DNA of 64,000 nucleotides, taken from positions 1 through 64,000 of the forward strand of contig JABJJO010000062.1 in assembly GCA_018660825.1 (NCBI GenBank), written 5' to 3'. Position 1 is the first letter of the stretch. Every line of letters begins with the position of its first letter. The notes below the pieces were generated by a model, which ran no database searches, was not told the DNA's origin, and saw only the letters and a list, made by a program, of their open reading frames with translations. The DNA comes from Planctomycetaceae bacterium (GTDB taxonomy: Bacteria; Planctomycetota; Planctomycetia; Pirellulales; Pirellulaceae). Below, one piece after another: positions 1 to 9,259 of this stretch. The position numbers and the translations under genes were made by a program.

Positions 1-1
1 A

Positions 2-1816
2 CAGATAATTGATAAATGCATGGTCGGGTGGGAGGAATCGTTTCAGAAGCAACGGGTTGCGGCCGGACAGCTTGGTGATGGTCTTGTCGGCGACCTAGTG
101 GATGAAATGTATGCAAAAATTTTGGAACGAAAACCAACGGAACGGGAGGCAGAGGATACCCTAGCGTTGACTAGTACATATATGAAAACCTTAGGTAACC
201 AGAAAGCAATCGCCAAACTTATTGAAACGCTCGTTTTAAGTTCCGAATTCGTTTATCGCGATGAATTCGGACATGGGCAAATGGATGAGTACGCGAGGAA
301 AATGTTGTCGCCACGCGATGCCAGTTACGCGTTGGCTTATGCGCTCACTGATAGCAGTCCTGATGATGAGTTGGTCGCTGCGGTCGAACGGGGTGACCTT
401 CGTTCCCGAGAAGACTATCGTCGCGAAATAATCCGCATGCTCAAGAAGAGAGATCAGTATTACGTTATCGACGAAACGGTTCAGAAGGCGGGATTTAATT
501 CCAGTATTACCAATACGCCGATTAGGAAGCTGCGGTTTTTTAGAGAGTTTTTCGGGTATGTAAAAGCCATGACAATATTTAAAGACGATGCGAGGTTCAG
601 TAATGGAGCAAGCTATGATGGTGTTAAAGGTCGCCTGGTAGATGAGGCTGATATGCTCGTAGATCATATTATTCAACTAGACCGTCGTGTATTTGAAAAT
701 CTATTATCGACGGAATCGTTTTATGTGTACCACTCTGGCAACAACGAATCGATGAAGGCTGCATCCGACAGGATCCGTAGGATATACGACTACTTCCGTC
801 GTTTTGACTGGGAAGAGTTCACCGAGGAAGAGCTATATAAACACTGGGACTTCATCAACGAAATGAAGATGATGGGCACGGTGTTTGCTGACTTTCAAAC
901 CAACGCCAAACGACGAACAAACTGGGTGCGAACTTTCAAGAGCCAAATGACAAGTTATTCGTTTCGTTTCGCAAACGGACAAAAGGCGGCCGCACCTTAT
1001 GACGCGACGGGAATGGCTTATTGGAACAAAAGTGATGCGTCCACCCGTACGGGCCAACAAATGCGGGGCCCAGACGTGGGAAGATTTTTTAATATTGACT
1101 TTGCAAACTGGGACTATCCCACGACCCAGCCGGCAAAAGTTGACCATCGAAAAGGTATTCTCACGCATCCGGCGTGGCTTATTGCTCACTCGCTGAATCT
1201 CGAGACGGATCCGGTGCGCCGCGGGAAATGGGTCCGTGAAAAACTCCTTGCAGGTACGATTCAGGATGTACCAATCACGGTCGACGCGGTCGTTCCAGAA
1301 GATCACCACAGGACACTGCGGCAGCGACTTGATGAAAAGACGTCCGAAACATACTGCTGGAATTGTCACAAAAAAATGAACCCGTTGGGTATGGCTTTCG
1401 AAATCTATGATGATTTTGGGCGATATCGGACTGAAGAGCGTCTCGAACATCCGGACAATCTAATTCAAGAAACGCCACGCGAACGCGGACTTCACATTGA
1501 CGGTAGACCGGTTTATAAAACAATTCCGGTGAATTCCAAGAGTGTTCTAGATGGTACGGGCGATGAATTACTTGATGGGGAAATTTCCGATGCCTTAGAC
1601 ATGACCGAGCGCCTTTCTAAATCCATACGAGTACGACAGTCTATCATTCGTCACGCATTCCGTTATTTTTTAGGGCGTAACGAGTTACTATCTGATTCTA
1701 AAACCTTGATCGATGCGGATCAGGCTTACGTTGATAGTGACGGTAGTTTTGATGCGGTGATTGTATCTCTGTTGACCTCCGACTCCTTTATTTACCGCAA
1801 AGCAACAAGGAACTAA
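2..1816 (+). CDS. DUF1595/DUF1592/DUF1588/DUF1585 protein, cytochrome-c-like, 5' partial
   Basis: C-terminal part of a large secreted planctomycete protein of the DUF1587/1592/1588/1585 architecture, usually 750-1000 residues with an N-terminal cytochrome c domain. The frame is open to the window edge, so the ATG at 20 is probably internal and the N-terminus lies upstream. Numbering from that ATG, a DUF1595-like helical segment is near residues 10-85, DUF1592 follows, and DUF1588 carries a haem-binding-type CWNCH (codons 1355-1369) followed by the typical NPLGMAFE and DDFGRYR motifs. A DUF1585-like tail ends in SDSFIYRK. The DUF1552 gene starts 1 base after the stop, the usual partner order in Planctomycetes. 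Proposed role: extracytoplasmic redox or polymer-degradation protein. The function of the family is not established. Confidence 0.85.
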   Translation, partial: QIIDKCMVGWEESFQKQRVAAGQLGDGLVGDLVDEMYAKILERKPTEREAEDTLALTSTYMKTLGNQKAIAKLIETLVLSSEFVYRDEFGHGQMDEYARKMLSPRDASYALAYALTDSSPDDELVAAVERGDLRSREDYRREIIRMLKKRDQYYVIDETVQKAGFNSSITNTPIRKLRFFREFFGYVKAMTIFKDDARFSNGASYDGVKGRLVDEADMLVDHIIQLDRRVFENLLSTESFYVYHSGNNESMKAASDRIRRIYDYFRRFDWEEFTEEELYKHWDFINEMKMMGTVFADFQTNAKRRTNWVRTFKSQMTSYSFRFANGQKAAAPYDATGMAYWNKSDASTRTGQQMRGPDVGRFFNIDFANWDYPTTQPAKVDHRKGILTHPAWLIAHSLNLETDPVRRGKWVREKLLAGTIQDVPITVDAVVPEDHHRTLRQRLDEKTSETYCWNCHKKMNPLGMAFEIYDDFGRYRTEERLEHPDNLIQETPRERGLHIDGRPVYKTIPVNSKSVLDGTGDELLDGEISDALDMTERLSKSIRVRQSIIRHAFRYFLGRNELLSDSKTLIDADQAYVDSDGSFDAVIVSLLTSDSFIYRKATRN

Positions 1817-1817
1817 A

Positions 1818-3191
1818 ATGTCTATCGATAGAAGAACATTTCTGGAAACGCCCATGTGGGGCGCGGGTTTGGCCTTATCGCCTTCTTTTAATTATCTGTT
1901 GGGGTCGCCCCAACCGAGTGATTATCCTCACCGCTTTATTTTTGTAAGGAAATCTAACGGAAACGTGCCAGCGTTGTTTTCGCTACCGACGTTGTCAACA
2001 CGAGAAAAAGAAAAAGACGATAACAAAGAAGCGTTTGAAACGGATCTTAACAATCATGAACTTCCCATTTGGCTGCGCGAGTTAGAGGAACATAAAGACA
2101 ACCTAACAATTCTACATGGCATATCAATGACCGTCAGTGGTGGTGGACACTATTCGTTCTCGGGTTGTATGGGCGCATATAAGGCGGGCCGGAATGTTAT
2201 TAGCGGAATTAAGAGAACGACGGTGGATTTCGAACTCGCTAAACTAGTCCCGTCTCCCTTTAGTCACGTGGAACTTTCGTTAACAGGCGATTACAGTAAT
2301 TTTCGGACGGGTATTGTCCCCGGATATTCTGCGCCAGCGAAACATCAAAGAAATTATTGTTACGCCGATCCGCAAACCGCTTACAACGAACTCTTCAAAT
2401 CTGTGACTAATCCGCTAGCGGTAGGCTCCGACAGTAGTCTATTGGATTATCTCTATGAACAGGAAGCGAGAAGACTCGATGGGCTAGACGGCAGGGAACG
2501 GATGAAGATCAGTAATCACGTTGATTCCATCCAGTCGATTCAGGAAAGAAATAAAAAGGTTGCCACACTTTCAGATGCAATTTCAAAAAATCTACCCCGG
2601 ATGGATAAAATACATGCCGGTGGTGGACCTAACGCCAGCCTTTTGGATAAGCAACATGCATTTTCGGATGTTTTAGTTGCAGCGCTGATATCTGGACTGA
2701 CGAACGTCGTAACCTTCACCATCGATGAACTTTCAACGCCAATCACTACATTGGCTGGTAATACGAGTCGAGTCGACCTTCACCGGTTAGGGCACAGCAA
2801 GAATACAAAACTCAGAGATATTGTAAAAGCTAGCCACATGGTTCAGATCGCCAAAATTGTCACGCGATTGAAATCTGTTCCGGAGGGTACCGGTACAATG
2901 TTCGACAATACAACGATTATCTATATGCCTGAAACCGGTGCTGGCCATCACGGACCGGATACCGAAGCGCCGATGGTGATCATGACCGGTAAAAATTCGA
3001 AAATAGATATAGCCGGACGATATATTCGACTTCCTTTCCATTCGACGGAGGGACATAAGACTCTAAGTAACTGGTACACCACCCTGCTAAACGCGTACGG
3101 CAATCCGATTGAACACTACGGCGATAAAGATTTGGAGATGTCCCGAAAGAAAATGCATCAGACGGGCGCAATCGCGCAATTTCTGGCGTAG
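1818..3191 (+). CDS. DUF1552 family protein with Tat-like signal
   Basis: 457-residue DUF1552 protein, a family found almost only in Planctomycetes, Verrucomicrobia and some myxobacteria and nearly always paired with the DUF1588-type protein just upstream. The N-terminus MSIDRRTFLETPMWG has a twin-arginine-like RRTFL motif followed by a hydrophobic stretch (residues 15-27), so periplasmic export via Tat is likely. Conserved-looking features include the HRFIFVRKSNG block near residue 38 and ETGAGHHGPDTEAP near residue 372. Length matches the family. The ATG follows the upstream stop by one base, so the pair is almost certainly co-transcribed and translationally coupled. Molecular function is unknown for the family. 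Confidence 0.88.
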   Translation: MSIDRRTFLETPMWGAGLALSPSFNYLLGSPQPSDYPHRFIFVRKSNGNVPALFSLPTLSTREKEKDDNKEAFETDLNNHELPIWLRELEEHKDNLTILHGISMTVSGGGHYSFSGCMGAYKAGRNVISGIKRTTVDFELAKLVPSPFSHVELSLTGDYSNFRTGIVPGYSAPAKHQRNYCYADPQTAYNELFKSVTNPLAVGSDSSLLDYLYEQEARRLDGLDGRERMKISNHVDSIQSIQERNKKVATLSDAISKNLPRMDKIHAGGGPNASLLDKQHAFSDVLVAALISGLTNVVTFTIDELSTPITTLAGNTSRVDLHRLGHSKNTKLRDIVKASHMVQIAKIVTRLKSVPEGTGTMFDNTTIIYMPETGAGHHGPDTEAPMVIMTGKNSKIDIAGRYIRLPFHSTEGHKTLSNWYTTLLNAYGNPIEHYGDKDLEMSRKKMHQTGAIAQFLA

Positions 3192-3318
3192 GTATTCGCT
3201 CTGCGGCTGCGATGATAGTTCACCAGAGAAACATCCATCCTGACCACAAGTGGAATTCACGAGAGGCCCGCTATTGGCTGATTAAATTACGCGTGAAACT
3301 GGTCCTTCTGGGTGTTGT

Positions 3319-4230
3319 TCAAGCGAGGTTGAAAACACGGTCCATGTTATCAGAGATTTCCTTGAGTCGGTCCGCACCGCCGCCACCCACTTCCGCAGCA
3401 CACCAACCGTGAAAATTGATCTCCGCTAGTGCATCATTCACATCTGCGAAGTCCAAGTCTCCCTCGCCAATTTTCTTGAACTTGCCTTCTGCTCGAGAGA
3501 AACCCTTCACATCAAGTTTGATGATTCGTTTATTCAACTGCCGAATCCAATCGCCCATACTTCCGTATTTCCAATGGTTACCAATATCAAATTGCATGCC
3601 CACGAGTGGCGAGTTGAAATCGTCGATATATTTTACAAACTTGTCAGCGGTTTGCTTATGGTCGCCACCATGATTATAACAAAATTGGTTCCAAACGTTC
3701 TCGACAACGATTGACACGCCAAGTTCTCCGGCAAGGGGCAATGCAAGGGCAATGTTGTCGACACTACGTTTCCAGATTTCTTCTTCGGGTCCATCATTGC
3801 CGTGGCCAACTACCAAAAGGCAAGTTTTGCCACCGACAGCCTCTGTCTCAATCAAGGAACGTTGGAGGTGTTCCAATGCTTTGCCGCGAACCGCCGCGTC
3901 TTCATGAGTGTGACGAACCTGCCAATGGGTATTGCCGACACTTCCGTCGACAGGCAGTCCGCTGTCAGCGATCGCCTTTTTTGTGTCGGCTACGTTTGCA
4001 CCGGGACAACTTATTTCAATGGCGCCGAATCCAGCCGCCTTCGCCAATTTGAATTTGTCGGTAAGTGTTCCACCTTTTAAACCGACCATCCCAATTTTGA
4101 GAGTTTTGTAAAGACGTCCCTTCAGACTTGTGGTCGGCGAATCTGCCGCAGCGAGCGGCAGAGCGGCCGTTGCGGAAATCGCCGCTGTAGCTTGTAAAAC
4201 TTGTCGACGGTTTAAACGTGTGTTTGTCAT
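3319..4230 (-). CDS. Sugar phosphate isomerase/epimerase family protein (TIM barrel), Tat-exported
   Basis: AP-endonuclease-2-like xylose-isomerase-type TIM barrel, about 303 residues from the ATG at 4230. That start is chosen over an upstream ATG at 4269 because it gives MTNTRLNRRQVLQ, a clear Tat motif followed by an Ala-rich hydrophobic region, and AGGA sits about 8 bases ahead. Barrel hallmarks include KIGMVGLKGG at the first strand, GFGAIEISCPG, VVENVWNQF, VGMQFDIGNHW and IKLDVKGF, which carry the E, D and H metal ligands typical of the family. Convergent with the DUF1552 gene and close to sulfatases, so a role on sugars released from a polysaccharide is plausible. The substrate cannot be read from sequence. 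Confidence 0.85.
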   Translation of the reverse strand: MTNTRLNRRQVLQATAAISATAALPLAAADSPTTSLKGRLYKTLKIGMVGLKGGTLTDKFKLAKAAGFGAIEISCPGANVADTKKAIADSGLPVDGSVGNTHWQVRHTHEDAAVRGKALEHLQRSLIETEAVGGKTCLLVVGHGNDGPEEEIWKRSVDNIALALPLAGELGVSIVVENVWNQFCYNHGGDHKQTADKFVKYIDDFNSPLVGMQFDIGNHWKYGSMGDWIRQLNKRIIKLDVKGFSRAEGKFKKIGEGDLDFADVNDALAEINFHGWCAAEVGGGGADRLKEISDNMDRVFNLA

Positions 4231-4292
4231 GTTAAGTCCTATTGGAAAGAATGCTAGGAATAGTATCAAAATGTCATAGGCAGAAGTGAAAT

Positions 4293-5765
4293 TTAAAGTT
4301 CTGGAATGGGAGCTCCCTTAGGGATGTCTGCGCCCTCCCAGTTTACCTTGCCAGCGGAATATAACAAAATACGATGAGAGCTATTTTTTACTGGTTTCAT
4401 ATTTGTTTTAGGAATCCACTGCCGTAAGTCGGCGATAACTCCCTGGTACATTGCCTTGCTCGCTAAGTTATGCCATTCGTGTGGATCCACGAGAGTATCA
4501 TAGAGTTCCGCACTTCCATCGGCATATGAAATATATCGCCAGCGGGTGGTCCTAATCGCATGGTTGTCATGATTGTGGGTGGTGATTGCTGGATGCTCCC
4601 GCTTTGCTGTTATATCTTTTAATTGGGGAACTAAGCTGTGCCCTTCAAGTTGTTTGCCAACCTTGCTATTGATGAGTTCTGATAGCGTTGGGTAGATGTC
4701 CAATAGTTCTGCAGGTTGCGCGGAAACTTGCCCGGGGGTAATTCCCGGTCCCGCAAATATCAACGGCACGCGTGTTCCGTCGGCCCACAGTGTGTTCTTT
4801 CCTGTAATCGCCTTTTCGCCAATATGCCATCCATGGTCTGACCATAAAACGATAATAGTATCGTTTCGGTATCCACTGTCTTCAAGTTGTTGTATCACTC
4901 TACCCACCTGGCTGTCGATGAACGCAGTGCAAGCGAGGTAGCTGCGAGCGAGGTTGTGCCACTGATTTTCGTCCTGTAGAAACTTCAAACGGCATTCAGG
5001 TAATTTCCAATGTAAATACCACGAAAAGCGAGGCGTATCATCTCGATCATTGGGAAATACCTTCGGCAAGACGCTGTCATCGTCGGGAAAAAGATCGTAC
5101 CACTTTTGAGTTGTATAGCAGGGGACGTGAGGCAGAAAAAAACCAACGGACAGGAAGAAAGGTTCCTGTGGTTTGGCCTTTAAGGTGTCGATGGCATATT
5201 GGGCTACTTTATAGTCCTGCTTTTGTTCGTCCTTGTGTGGAAACACTCCCCAGTCGACGAGGGGGTGACCACTGGGTGTATTTACTAGTGGTTTATCCGG
5301 CTTAATTCCCACGCCTCCGGGCGGTCCAAAATGATGGAATTCTTTAGAGTCAGACTGCCGACCGTAGCGCCCGTGATAGATTTTACCGGTGGAGTAGGTC
5401 GTGTAGCCATGTTTGGCTAAATGATCAGGGAGAGTAACGGAATCTGCTAACGCTGGGACATTACGAAACCACGGCGCAAGGCCGTAAATGCCGGTGCTAC
5501 TGGGCCTCATTCCGATCATTAAGCTGGTCCGCGAAGGATTACACAGAGGACTCTGGCAGTGAGCATTTGTAAATAATGTACCACTCACCGCCAGGTTATC
5601 GATGTTGGGTGTGTGCGCTAATGGATGCCCGCCCAGACAGCCGATCCAGTCATTTTGATCGTCAATAGCGATGAACAAGATATTGGGTTTCTCGGCAGCG
5701 AATAATTTTGCGGTCATCAAAAGTACACAAATCGTGGCTAAGTAAATTGGGATGAACCTTCGCAT
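4293..5765 (-). CDS. Sulfatase, iduronate-2-sulfatase-like
   Basis: Secreted type I sulfatase, about 490 residues from the ATG at 5765. The frame extends to 5843, but the 5765 start (MRRFIPIYLATICVLL) gives a standard signal peptide. The N-terminal metal site NILFIAIDDQND and the formylglycine motif CNPSRTSLMIG are intact, so the Cys should be convertible to formylglycine. IDS-like features include SVGFFLPHVP, a GKIYHG motif, and SDHGWHIGEK carrying the second metal ligand set. It hydrolyses sulfate esters, by homology 2-O-sulfated uronic acid or similar; the exact substrate is inferred. Divergent from the double SGNH hydrolase across about 100 bases and 62 bases from the TIM-barrel gene on the same strand. 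Confidence 0.9.
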   Translation of the reverse strand: MRRFIPIYLATICVLLMTAKLFAAEKPNILFIAIDDQNDWIGCLGGHPLAHTPNIDNLAVSGTLFTNAHCQSPLCNPSRTSLMIGMRPSSTGIYGLAPWFRNVPALADSVTLPDHLAKHGYTTYSTGKIYHGRYGRQSDSKEFHHFGPPGGVGIKPDKPLVNTPSGHPLVDWGVFPHKDEQKQDYKVAQYAIDTLKAKPQEPFFLSVGFFLPHVPCYTTQKWYDLFPDDDSVLPKVFPNDRDDTPRFSWYLHWKLPECRLKFLQDENQWHNLARSYLACTAFIDSQVGRVIQQLEDSGYRNDTIIVLWSDHGWHIGEKAITGKNTLWADGTRVPLIFAGPGITPGQVSAQPAELLDIYPTLSELINSKVGKQLEGHSLVPQLKDITAKREHPAITTHNHDNHAIRTTRWRYISYADGSAELYDTLVDPHEWHNLASKAMYQGVIADLRQWIPKTNMKPVKNSSHRILLYSAGKVNWEGADIPKGAPIPEL

Positions 5766-5864
5766 TGGTTGTTGTACCTGTTGATTAAAGACTATAAAGG
5801 AGTGTGCAATAGCGATAGTATAACGCATTGAACTACTCAACACCCCCCTTTGGAGATGATTACT

Positions 5865-7445
5865 ATGCCTAAGTTCGCTTGTACTGCGATTCTAGTCGTT
5901 TTTACTAGTTTGTATTCCGTGGCTGACGCTAAACCTCTTATTGAATCGGGGGATCGCGTTTTATGCATAGGCGATTCAATCACGGCGGCTGGTCATTATG
6001 TAAGTTTCCTAGATATGCAGTTGCAGGTACTATACCCCAATGATGCACCCACTGTCGTCAATCTGGGACTACCCAGTGAAGGCGTGACGGGGTTATCGGA
6101 ACCGGACCACCCATTTCCGCGGCCGAACGTACACGAGCGGCTTACGCGAGCGCTTGATCAATTCAAGCCGGATGTTGTTATCGCTTGTTACGGCGTCAAT
6201 GATGGAATCTACCACCCATTTAGTGCCGCGCGGTTTGCCGCGTACAAGACTGGGATTGTCAAGTTGATTAGCGCAGTAAAACAAAGGGATATTTCATTGG
6301 TGCTTTGTACGCCGATTCCATTTGACCCTGCGCCGCTCCGAGGCAAAGGGAAAATGTTACCGCTCGATACTGAAAAAAACTATGCGTGGTTTGCAATATA
6401 TGAGGACTACGACAAAGTTATAGCGCAGTATGCCGAATACATTCGTAGTGAGCTTGAGGGTGTCGACAGGACCGCGGATGTATTTCAAGAAATCACAAAC
6501 ACTCTGGCATCCAAACGTAAGCCTGATCCGGATTATAGGATGTCGGACGACGGAGTACACATTAACGTAGATGGGCATCTAGTGATGGCCCAGTGCGTGG
6601 CAAAGGCTTGTGGCATCACCTGGTCGACTATTGATAAAACGTTGTTTGATTTGACAGAGAAGAAGACGAAGGTATTACACGACGCGTGGCTGTCGAAGGT
6701 CGGTCATCAAAGACCTGGAACCGCCAAAGGAAAGTCTATCGTTGAGGCGGAAAAGTTGGCTGAGGAAAATGACACTGCAATCGCGTCGAGGATTCGGGCG
6801 TTGACGCCCAAGGCTAGTGCGCCAACCCCCGGCCCTCTGTCGCCGATTGACGACGTACCTGGATTACCCCGCGTTTTGCTCATTGGCGATTCGATATCGA
6901 TTGGTTATACGCTCGACGTGCGGCGGGCTTTAAAAGACGTTGCAAACGTTCATCGTCCACGAACCAATTGTGGGCCAACGAGCAAGGGCGTGGAGCAACT
7001 CTCAACGTGGCTCGGCGATGGCAAATGGGATGTCATCCACTTTAATTTTGGTCTGCACGATCTAAAATGGTTGGGTCCTAACGGTGAAAATCTCGCGGAA
7101 CCGAATAAAGCTGGGAACAAACCACAAGTCGCGTTAACGCAATACAGGAAGAATCTGGAATTAATCGTTAGCCGATTGCAAAAATCTCGCGCTGTCCTTA
7201 TTTGGCGGAATACAACTCCGGTTCCCAAAGGCGCTCGTGGTCGGGTGGTAGGGGATTCAGTGAAATACAATGAGGTGGCACTGGAGGTGATGAAACGCCA
7301 TGGCATTATAGTCGATGATATGTATAGCTATAGTTTGGCGAAGCAAACGCAGATTCAGAAACCAAAAGATGTTCATTTTACCCGGGAAGGTTCAGCGTTT
7401 TTGGGTAAAAAGGTTGCACAGATAATCCGTGCTCAACTTAAGTAA
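5865..7445 (+). CDS. Tandem double SGNH/GDSL hydrolase (esterase)
   Basis: About 526 residues from the ATG at 5865, which has GGAG 9 bases upstream; in-frame TTG 5850 and ATG 5856 are less likely. A signal peptide (MPKFACTAILVVFTSLYSVADA) is followed by two SGNH hydrolase domains. The first has VLCIGDSITAAG (block I), YGVNDG (block III Asn) and DDGVHIN (block V Asp/His). A charged linker follows near residue 285. The second has VLLIGDSISIGY, FNFGLHDLKW and PKDVHFTREG. Such enzymes deacylate carbohydrates, for example O-acetyl groups. Block III of the second domain reads G-L-H-D rather than G-x-N-D, so its oxyanion Asn is replaced. It lies between sulfatases, consistent with removal of acyl decorations. 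Confidence 0.87.
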   Translation: MPKFACTAILVVFTSLYSVADAKPLIESGDRVLCIGDSITAAGHYVSFLDMQLQVLYPNDAPTVVNLGLPSEGVTGLSEPDHPFPRPNVHERLTRALDQFKPDVVIACYGVNDGIYHPFSAARFAAYKTGIVKLISAVKQRDISLVLCTPIPFDPAPLRGKGKMLPLDTEKNYAWFAIYEDYDKVIAQYAEYIRSELEGVDRTADVFQEITNTLASKRKPDPDYRMSDDGVHINVDGHLVMAQCVAKACGITWSTIDKTLFDLTEKKTKVLHDAWLSKVGHQRPGTAKGKSIVEAEKLAEENDTAIASRIRALTPKASAPTPGPLSPIDDVPGLPRVLLIGDSISIGYTLDVRRALKDVANVHRPRTNCGPTSKGVEQLSTWLGDGKWDVIHFNFGLHDLKWLGPNGENLAEPNKAGNKPQVALTQYRKNLELIVSRLQKSRAVLIWRNTTPVPKGARGRVVGDSVKYNEVALEVMKRHGIIVDDMYSYSLAKQTQIQKPKDVHFTREGSAFLGKKVAQIIRAQLK

Positions 7446-7471
7446 CAAACAATGACCGCCAATATTGGCAG

Positions 7472-9007
7472 TTACTCGTACTCCCATTTCATAATCCAAG
7501 GATCGTTCATCAACTTTTGTTGGGCTTTGAGCTTGGCCTTGTACTTATCGAGCAATTCGCGGTATTTTGGATCCGCCGCTAGGTTGTGTTTTTCGTGCGG
7601 ATCTTTGGAAATGTTAAACAGCTCAAATTTGGGACGATTGATATATTCACCGACGGTCCTTTGCCCGTATGGCGCGTTCATTCCCTTTTCGAACTGCGCC
7701 TGCCAACTTGAGGCTGCCCAGAGGTCGGAAGCAAAAGGGTAGGGTAGTCCTGCAGCAATATTCCAAATCAATTTATATTCCCTGTCGCGTACTACGCGCA
7801 TGGGATAGTACATTTGAATTTCATGAAACGTGTGAGATGCGAAAATGGTATCCCAATGCGATTTACTCGGGTCCGCTACAACGGACATCCAACTTTTGCC
7901 GTGGTAACGATCAAACTTGTGACCGCCGTTAAGATTGTCTAACCGACTAATGCCCTTGTCCTTGTAGTAACCGCGCCAGTCCATAGTCTTCTTGGGCCCA
8001 TTTGTTTCACCGTCCAGTCCACTGGCGAAATCCAAAATGGAAGGTGTGATGTCGATATGACTGATCATCGCGGTGGTGGTTTGACCGCGTTGCTTGGCGT
8101 ACGGATTCCTCACGACGAATGGAACCTGTAGCCCGCCTTCGTACGTCGTTGTTTTACCACCGGAAAAGGCCATTCCGTGGTCGGAGGTAAATATGATCAT
8201 CGTTTTGTCATAGAGATCGGCTGCTTTAAGAATCTCTACAAGTCTTCCCAAGCCTTGGTCGATTCGCGAAACGCTCTGATAGTATTGAGCCAATTCTTCC
8301 CGAGTTTCCGTTGTGTCGCTCAAAAAATGCGGAATGGGAACGTTCGCGGGATTGTAAAACACTTCGTTTACGCCTGCCCATGATTGTCGCTCGGGCTTAT
8401 TCCCAAATAGGTTGGGTTTGAGCTTCATTTTCGAACCTTGGTCAACGCCGCCTCCGCGATGTGGGTCGGTGGTTGCGAAATATAGAAAGAATGGACGCTC
8501 ATCTGCTTTGTCGGTGATAAACCCTTTCGCGTTGTCGGCCATAGATACTGCGTTGCGACCGTTACCCGGAAGATAGTTTTCGAAATGAAATACGTCCTCG
8601 GGTGCCACGTGGTATTTTCCAATTTGCGCTGTACGGTATCCCGCACGGGTCATAGCCCGCGGTAACGCCAAGGCAATCACCGCAGGGAAGGAGGTAAACT
8701 TATGAAAATGGTGTTGGTGCCCATATTGACCGTTGTAATGGTTGTGTAATCCACTGAGCACGACACTACGACTGGCGCTGCAGCTAGCAGTCGTCGCGAA
8801 GGCATGGGTGAATATGAGGCCATCCGAGGCGAGCGCATCGATGTTCGGAGTCTGTGCGATCTTATCACCGTAGCAGCCCAAGGTAGGACTTTCGTCATCG
8901 GTTATAAAGAAGATGACGTTTTTCTCCGCGGCTTGAGTTACTGATATTGTTGCGGCTAAACCAAATAACATTACTGCGGAAAGGAAAAATGGAGCGCATT
9001 TTTTCAT
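7472..9007 (-). CDS. Sulfatase, heparan N-sulfatase (sulfamidase)-like
   Basis: 511-residue secreted sulfatase with a signal peptide at residues 1-26. Several blocks closely resemble animal N-sulfoglucosamine sulfohydrolase (SGSH): the QHHFHKFTSF segment, GKYHVAPE, ERPFFLYFATTDPHRGG and, near the C-terminus, SHTFHEIQMYYPMR. The active-site motif is CSASR (Cys at residue 76, codon 8782-8780), with Ala replacing the usual Pro. Ala is tolerated in the C-x-[PA]-x-R recognition pattern for formylglycine formation. Proposed activity: removal of N- or O-sulfate from a glucosamine-type residue, by homology only. Convergent with the double SGNH gene (26 bases between stops), where a perfect 12-base palindrome GCCAATATTGGC lies at 7458-7469. 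Confidence 0.88.
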   Translation of the reverse strand: MKKCAPFFLSAVMLFGLAATISVTQAAEKNVIFFITDDESPTLGCYGDKIAQTPNIDALASDGLIFTHAFATTASCSASRSVVLSGLHNHYNGQYGHQHHFHKFTSFPAVIALALPRAMTRAGYRTAQIGKYHVAPEDVFHFENYLPGNGRNAVSMADNAKGFITDKADERPFFLYFATTDPHRGGGVDQGSKMKLKPNLFGNKPERQSWAGVNEVFYNPANVPIPHFLSDTTETREELAQYYQSVSRIDQGLGRLVEILKAADLYDKTMIIFTSDHGMAFSGGKTTTYEGGLQVPFVVRNPYAKQRGQTTTAMISHIDITPSILDFASGLDGETNGPKKTMDWRGYYKDKGISRLDNLNGGHKFDRYHGKSWMSVVADPSKSHWDTIFASHTFHEIQMYYPMRVVRDREYKLIWNIAAGLPYPFASDLWAASSWQAQFEKGMNAPYGQRTVGEYINRPKFELFNISKDPHEKHNLAADPKYRELLDKYKAKLKAQQKLMNDPWIMKWEYE

Positions 9008-9259
9008 CGTTCGTACTTTCGGGTTTGATTTGTTAGGTAAGAGTTAAGTGATCTATAGTATAGCGTTAGGACGACGGCCGAATGAAGACCTCGGGGCCCG
9101 ATAAAGATTATTCGATATTGATAGCTATCAGAAGCATCACCTTGAACCGTTACGCTGCTCGGTGAAGTAAACGGTTTACTTGTGGGCGAGCGCGTAGTGT
9201 GCCACACTGAAAGTAAATGACAATATGGCTCATCCAAACTTTAGTTAAGGCCACTTCTC

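Noticed and set aside
833-1450. 205-codon antisense frame inside the DUF1588-type gene.
   Set aside because: Shadow of a clear family member with conserved CxxCH motif on the other strand.
7458-7469. Perfect palindrome GCCAATATTGGC between convergent genes as a terminator.
   Set aside because: No loop and no T-run; a cruciform or protein site is possible but unsupported.
9008-9259. Possible small gene (77 codons, minus) upstream of the sulfatase operon.
   Set aside because: No ribosome-binding site or protein-like composition; more likely the promoter region of the two divergent sulfatase genes.
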